This document shows positions 59,688-64,000 of a DNA stretch of 64,000 nucleotides, one piece after another. Each line of letters opens with the position of its first letter. The stretch's first letter is position 1. The position numbers and the translations under genes were made by a program. Below the pieces are notes generated by a model. It was not told the origin of the DNA and searched no databases. It saw only the letters and a list, made by a program, of their open reading frames with translations. Source of the DNA: Tritrichomonas musculus (lineage: Eukaryota > Parabasalia > Tritrichomonadida > Tritrichomonadidae); NCBI GenBank assembly GCA_039105265.1, contig JAPFFF010000051.1:806001-870000 (forward strand), written 5' to 3'.

Positions 59688-60257
59688 ATTAATATTATGT
59701 ATTCAATTTCATTCAAAAATTTCAATAAGAATTTCATAAAAAAATTGCCAATTTTAATTCCATGAAAAAAACTTGTTTTGAAACAATATTAAATACAATA
59801 TATATTTGAAACTTCATTTTAAAAATAGGTCTGGAAACTTTATTAAAGCCATATATAAAGAAAATGCAACTCAAAAATTTGATTTGAATTACATTAAAAT
59901 AACTGATTTTTTTGAATTCTATTTAAAAAAGCTATTGAACGCAATAAATGACTTTGATATAAAAATTTCATTAAAATAAAAATAATCATAATTTCATTAA
60001 AGCATTAATATTTTAAAATACAATTCAAACAATTGACAAAAAAAATTAGATAAATACAACTTTTTATTTGAAATTTGATTGGCAAAATAAATTTGAAATG
60101 TTATTCATAAAATATTTTTTTTGAATGTAATGAAAAGCATTGTCAAAAAATTAGATGAAAATTCTTTAACTAGAAATTGTATTAAATTTAACTTGATTTA
60201 GAATTTGATTAATATATTCTAATTGGAAACGCCATGAATAATAGAATAATTTAAAAC

Positions 60258-60350
60258 TGATTTTGCATTTACATTGATGCTTTCATTACTTAATAAAAGT
60301 TCAACTATTTCAACGTTTTCTTTTTCAATTGCCAGACATAATGGTGTTTT
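60258..60350 (-). CDS. Split ankyrin gene, ankyrin exon 6
   Basis: 93 nt, open: KTPLCLAIEK, ENVEIVELLL, SNESINVNAKS. Followed by GTTTTA; preceded by AATTCAT. Confidence 0.65.
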
Positions 60351-60722
60351 ATGAATTTTTGAATGATAATCTCATTAAACTTTTCATTTGAAAATTTTAT
60401 TAGAATGATTAATTAGAAATTTTTTTTAAACATTTAATTAAAGAATTTCATTCAAAAATTGAATTTGAACTTCATAAAAGAATTTTTTTTTAATTTGATG
60501 AAAAAAAATTTTCAATTTGATAAAAACAAATTGATTTGAAATGTTATTAAGATAGATATTTCGAAATGAAATAAAAATATTTATATTGAAATGAAATAAA
60601 AGACAATATTTTTGTAATGTTATGAAAAAAAGCATGCTTCAAATTGTATTTAAAAAATGGCAATTTTGAATTCTATTGAAACTATTGAATTTTAATTATA
60701 TAAGAATTTTTTTAATTGGAAT

Positions 60723-60815
60723 TGATTTGATGTTAACATTAATGTCTTCGTTTGTTATCAATAATCTAACGATATCTGCATTCTCTTTTTCAATAGCTAA
60801 ATATAATGCTGTTTT
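60723..60815 (-). CDS. Split ankyrin gene, ankyrin exon 5
   Basis: 93 nt, open: KTALYLAIEK, ENADIVRLLI, TNEDINVNIKS. Followed by ATTCCA; preceded by AATTCAT. Confidence 0.65.
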
Positions 60816-61088
60816 ATGAATTAATAAAATCAAAACTTTATTTTTAAAAAAAAGTGGAAATTTCATAATAATATTATTTTTGAAATTAGATTAAAATATT
60901 ATGCTTTGGAATGACAAAAATATAATTGATGTGAAATATAATTTAATGTTTTACTTAAAATTGTATTTAAAAGATTAATTTTTAGGAACATTATTTGAAT
61001 AAGAGTCAAACTTTATTGATATAAAAAATATTTTTAACTTTGTGAAAAAGATTCAATTGAAATTCTGTTTAAATAATTTAATTTCAAT

Positions 61089-61181
61089 GCATTTGATGTT
61101 AACGTTAGTTTTTGGATTAAGTAACAAAACCCTAACATATTCAGTATTACCTTTTTCTATAGCAAAGTGCAATAAAGTTTT
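61089..61181 (-). CDS. Split ankyrin gene, ankyrin exon 4
   Basis: 93 nt, open: KTLLHFAIEK, GNTEYVRVLL, LNPKTNVNIKC. Followed by ATTGAA. Preceded by TATTTTTAT, with no AG in the 35 bases before it. Confidence 0.65.
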
Positions 61182-61514
61182 ATAAAAATATTAAAAAAAG
61201 GAATGTCATTAAAATTTTCTTATGAAATTTCATGAATTTTTGAAATAAAAATTTTATTAATAAAACATTAGTTTCAAAATTATATTAAAAGATCAACTTT
61301 ATCAATTTCATTAAAACATATTTTTAATTGTAATATTATAAAAAAAATTGCTTTGAATATCATTAAAATATTCATTTTTTTAAAAACATCATTGAACATG
61401 TAAATTATAATAGAATTCACAGAAAATGATTTCAAATTCTATTTTAATTTTTAAAATAAAATTAAATGAAAATATATAAAGTGAAATGGTATGAGAATAT
61501 TATTCATTTATAAT

Positions 61515-61607
61515 TGATTTAATATTAACATCGATGTTTGGATTTGACAATAAAAGTTCAGCTATTTCTGATTTGTCATTTTCAAATGCAATAAACAACG
61601 GTGTTTT
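61515..61607 (-). CDS. Split ankyrin gene, ankyrin exon 3
   Basis: 93 nt, open: KTPLFIAFEN, DKSEIAELLL, SNPNIDVNIKS. Followed by ATTATA. Preceded by CTTGTTAAAT, with no AG in about 50 bases. Confidence 0.65.
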
Positions 61608-62016
61608 ATTTAACAAGAAAAATTAAATTTCAAAAGAACAATTCAGTTATTAAAACTTCATTTAAATATGATATATTTGGAATGTAATTAAATGTACTCT
61701 AATAAGAATCATATTAAACATTTTGAGTATGAAATTTCATTCGAAACAAAGTAAATTAGAATTTTATTTGAAAAACTAAATTGATTTTGAATTCCATTTA
61801 AATTGTCGATATTAAATGTCATTCAAATAATGATTTTTAAAACAATATAAAAATTGTTATCTAACATTATTAAATTACTTGTGTTTGAATATAATTAAAA
61901 TAATGGCTTTTGAAACGTAATTTAATTATATAAAATAAAATTGCATAAAAATATTCTAAAAAAAACTTGATTTGAATGATGAATTTAAAATGCTATTTAA
62001 CAAAATTATATAAAAT

Positions 62017-62109
62017 GGATTTTATATTAACATCAATATCTTGATTTAATAATAAAAGCTGAACAATTTCAATGTTCCCTTTTTCAACAGCATAGTGTAT
62101 TGCTGCTTT
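62017..62109 (-). CDS. Split ankyrin gene, ankyrin exon 2
   Basis: 93 nt, open: KAAIHYAVEK, GNIEIVQLLL, LNQDIDVNIKS. Followed by ATTTTA; preceded by TTTAATGAA. Confidence 0.65.
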
Positions 62110-62439
62110 TTCATTAAAAACAAAATAATTAAAACAAAGTTAAAAATAATAAATATATTTGAAATTTTATTCAAACATTTTTAAATTAGAATCTCATTAA
62201 TAAAAAGATTATTAAGAAATATAATTTAATTTTTTATTTTGTAATGCTATTAAAATTTTTTCATTTTGAATTTCATTGATAAATATAAAATTTAAAAATT
62301 GAATTCAAAAAAAGAAATTTAAAATGTAATTAAAAAAAACAAGCATTTAAATTTGATTAAACAAAAAATGATTTAAAATGATATTAAACAATATTTTTCA
62401 TTTAAAATGACATTAAAACAAATAAATATTTTTCAAAAT

Positions 62440-62532
62440 AGATTTAACATTAACATCAATATCTGATTCTTCCAATAACCGTTTTACAACATCAACATTT
62501 TCTTTCTCAATTGCAACACACAAAGGCGTTTT
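62440..62532 (-). CDS. Split ankyrin gene, ankyrin exon 1
   Basis: 93 nt, open: KTPLCVAIEK, ENVDVVKRLL, EESDIDVNVKS. Followed by ATTTTG; preceded by AATGCTCAG, the only AG-type 3' end in the array. Confidence 0.65.
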
Positions 62533-62687
62533 CTGAGCATTATTAACAACAAATTTCATTCAAAACAAGCATTTAAAAATTTCATTCAAAATTAATTGAA
62601 TTGAAACATCATTCAAAAATTCAAAGAATTGAGACATCATTCAAAAAATGAAAAAATTGAAAAACAGCATCAAAAATTAATAAAAAT

Positions 62688-63764
62688 TTCATTTATCTCA
62701 TTTTCAACTTTTTTATTTTGTAAAAGAAGATCAACAAGTATCAAGTAGTCATATTTGCACAAGTAATAAAATGAATCTTTACTCACATATTCTTTTTTGA
62801 TGAATTTGAAATTGTAACTTTTCAAAACATTGAATGCTGATTTCCATGAATCTTCTTTTTCATTAAAATAAGTCTCAAGAAAATAATTAGAGATACCAAC
62901 ATGATGGCATTTTATCGATTCATCGAAACATTTTTCAATTGATTTTTCATTAACTTTGTCATTTTCGCTCAAATTTTTAATTATTTCTAAATTTTTTCCA
63001 TGAATTGCATAAAGCCACAAAGAATTCGTCAATTTAATCTCACTTGATACCAAATATTCAAAAATTTGAATAGATCCAAAGAATGCAGCATATTCAATTA
63101 ACGACGGTTGTCTATTATTTTTGAGAAGTAATGAGTTTGTCTCAAAAATAGACTGATGAATTTGACTTTTTAACTTTATATTGGCTTCTTCAATGTAATC
63201 TTTGAATTCATTAATCAAATCGCTTCGAATTAACTCACATATATAGTTATCGTTTTCGCCATTCTTCCGTTTTTCTTCAAAATCATCAGATATTACTTTT
63301 TGTATTTCTTCTAGCATTTCTGGTTTGAGAAATGATTTTATTTCTGGATAAAAATATTGTGGATAAAAATAATTTTTATATTTTGAATTGGTCATCTTGG
63401 AAGCTATTATTTCATCAATGGTAAGAACGCTTTCTTTGATTAAAAAAAGTAGAATTCTTTTGTTGCTCTTAAAGATATTAAAAATTTCATAATTTGAGAA
63501 GTTTTCCATGATTTCAGTGAAAAAAAACTGTAATATTTTTTCTATCTTGCTGAAAAAATCTGGTGAACGATAGTGGTTATTCGATATTTTTAAAAGTAGG
63601 TGGAGAAGTGATTGAAGTCGATTTTTGTCCTCTCGAATTTTTTGTTCTTCTAATATTCCAGTTAAATTTGCATAATTCTCTTCAAAATTGGTCTCCTCTT
63701 CAAGAAAATTAAGAATATTGCTTTGAATATCCTTCATGGCATGCAAATACTTCTTTATTTCCAT
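62688..63764 (-). CDS. Split ankyrin gene, N-terminal exon (Trichomonas-type helical domain)
   Basis: 359 codons from ATG GAA ATA (MEIKKYL) to NEINE, followed in frame by IFINF and a stop. Same domain as 1763-2887: a helical region with HYRSPDFFSKIEKI, QPSLIEYAAFFGSIQIFEYL, SLWLYAIHGKN and ESIKCHHVGI. The end, VDLLLQNKKVENEINE, is half an ankyrin repeat and stops at the register used by every downstream 93-nt exon. The whole gene would encode about 600 residues with roughly eight more ankyrin units. Expected role: protein-binding scaffold. It is the best-preserved member of three loci with spacer-interrupted ankyrin exons here. Confidence 0.7.
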
Positions 63765-64000
63765 TAGATAAAATTAGAATAAACCAATACTTCTGTGTTT
63801 TAAAAAAAAAAAAAATTCAATTTAGTTTAATCGTTATAAACGCTTTCTAAACTTTTTGAATATAAAAATAAAAAAAAATAAAATTTTTTTATCTTTAATA
63901 ACTCCACAATAAATTTAATATTATATATGTTCAAATATTTCTTGGCTATTTGAAAAAAAGAATTTGGGAAAAGCCAACTTGAAAATACATATTAAATCAT
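63765..64000. other. Intergenic, AT-rich (right edge)
   Basis: Upstream of the split ankyrin gene. Contains CTAAACTTTTTGAATATAAA near 63848, similar to other CTTTTTGAAT strings. No gene to the window end. Confidence 0.5.

Larger units (their letters stand above)
59144..62687 (-). other. Spacers between ankyrin exons (eight intron-like segments)
   Basis: Spacer lengths from the exon-1 side are 155, 330, 409, 333, 273, 372, 570 and about 450 nt. All are about 85% AT, contain stops in all frames read from the upstream exon, and consist of a degenerate 24-27 nt motif (TTTTAATGNAATTTCAAA in coding sense). They share no alignable unique sequence. The coordinates given span the whole array; the 93-nt exons inside are listed separately. 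At the coding side every spacer starts (A/G)T, but 3' ends are mostly AT with no AG close by. Confidence 0.65.

Noticed and set aside
60438-60635. 65-codon minus-strand frame between ankyrin exons
   Set aside because: It lies wholly within a spacer and reflects the 25-nt spacer motif (repeated Phe, Ile, Asn, Gln pattern), not a domain.
59051-62687. Whole split ankyrin array as a simple pseudogene
   Set aside because: Eight units keep exactly 93 nt with no stop or frame change while spacers vary freely, which neutral decay would not produce.
59051-62687. Ordinary GT-AG introns between ankyrin exons
   Set aside because: Only some 5' ends have GT, and only one 3' end has AG at the join. Several lack AG for 35-50 bases upstream, and no ACTAACACACAG-type 3' motif is seen.
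1-64000. CRISPR arrays, operons or bacterial regulatory sites
   Set aside because: Repeats are coding or transposon-derived; gene structure and promoters are eukaryotic (parabasalid).

Overview
The window is AT-rich eukaryotic DNA that looks like a parabasalid, most likely a Tritrichomonas relative. I infer this from the gene families, not from a database match. They include BspA-type leucine-rich repeat proteins, ankyrin proteins with a Trichomonas-type helical N-terminal domain, very divergent kinases (kinase-Sel1-BspA and RCC1-coiled-coil-kinase fusions), AIG1-type GTPases, discoidin-like fragments and R2R3 Myb proteins. Several starts have a TCATTTT initiator a few bases upstream, as in Trichomonas. 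Most genes have no intron. Conserved enzymes and kinases have visibly higher GC than the DNA between genes.

Layout. 1-2.9 kb: an ankyrin-BspA fusion gene on the minus strand, running off the left edge. 3.3-4.8 kb: a 5'-truncated beta-hexosaminidase meets a truncated ankyrin gene head-on at one breakpoint. 6.4-14.8 kb: a ubiquitin-like protein, a large kinase-Sel1-BspA fusion with about 31 near-identical 69-bp repeats, and a pseudokinase. 15.5-17.7 kb: a non-coding TTAA-flanked DNA element. 18-31 kb: a VWA-E2-U-box-like fusion, a possible W2-domain protein, a divergent AIG1 GTPase pair, a UBL/UBA protein and a BspA membrane protein. 31-35 kb: transposon relics (a mariner relic and small TTAA elements), a small ubiquitin-like gene and a discoidin-like pseudogene. 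35.9-46.7 kb: two RCC1-kinase paralogues with almost identical RCC1 halves but different kinase halves, copies of their downstream flank, and a Polo-like kinase. 48-57 kb: a discoidin-like protein, a bacterial-looking nucleotidyltransferase, a hAT-like MITE, a Myb protein, a DMT transporter and an ankyrin-AN1 protein. 59-63.8 kb: an ankyrin gene split into separate exons.

The most unusual structure is that last ankyrin gene. Eight ankyrin units follow the N-terminal exon. Each is exactly 93 nt (31 codons), open and at the same register of the repeat. They are separated by AT-rich spacers of 155-570 nt made of a degenerate motif of about 25 nt. The spacers carry stops, and at most junctions no GT...AG pair lies at the position needed. 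The same spacer type occurs in the ankyrin-BspA gene (1563-1762) and in the ankyrin fragment (4553-4752), so it is a recurring architecture at three loci. Unchanged exon length beside freely drifting spacers implies precise removal of the spacers by a route that does not look like ordinary GT-AG splicing.

A second theme is ubiquitin biology: four genes here carry ubiquitin-like or ubiquitin-conjugating domains (6.4, 18.1, 28.3 and 32.4 kb), one joining a VWA domain, an E2 with its active cysteine and a U-box-like segment in one chain. A third theme is a set of non-autonomous DNA transposons whose ends can be read directly: two TTAA-type, one with a 9-bp and one with an 8-bp target duplication, and one mariner.
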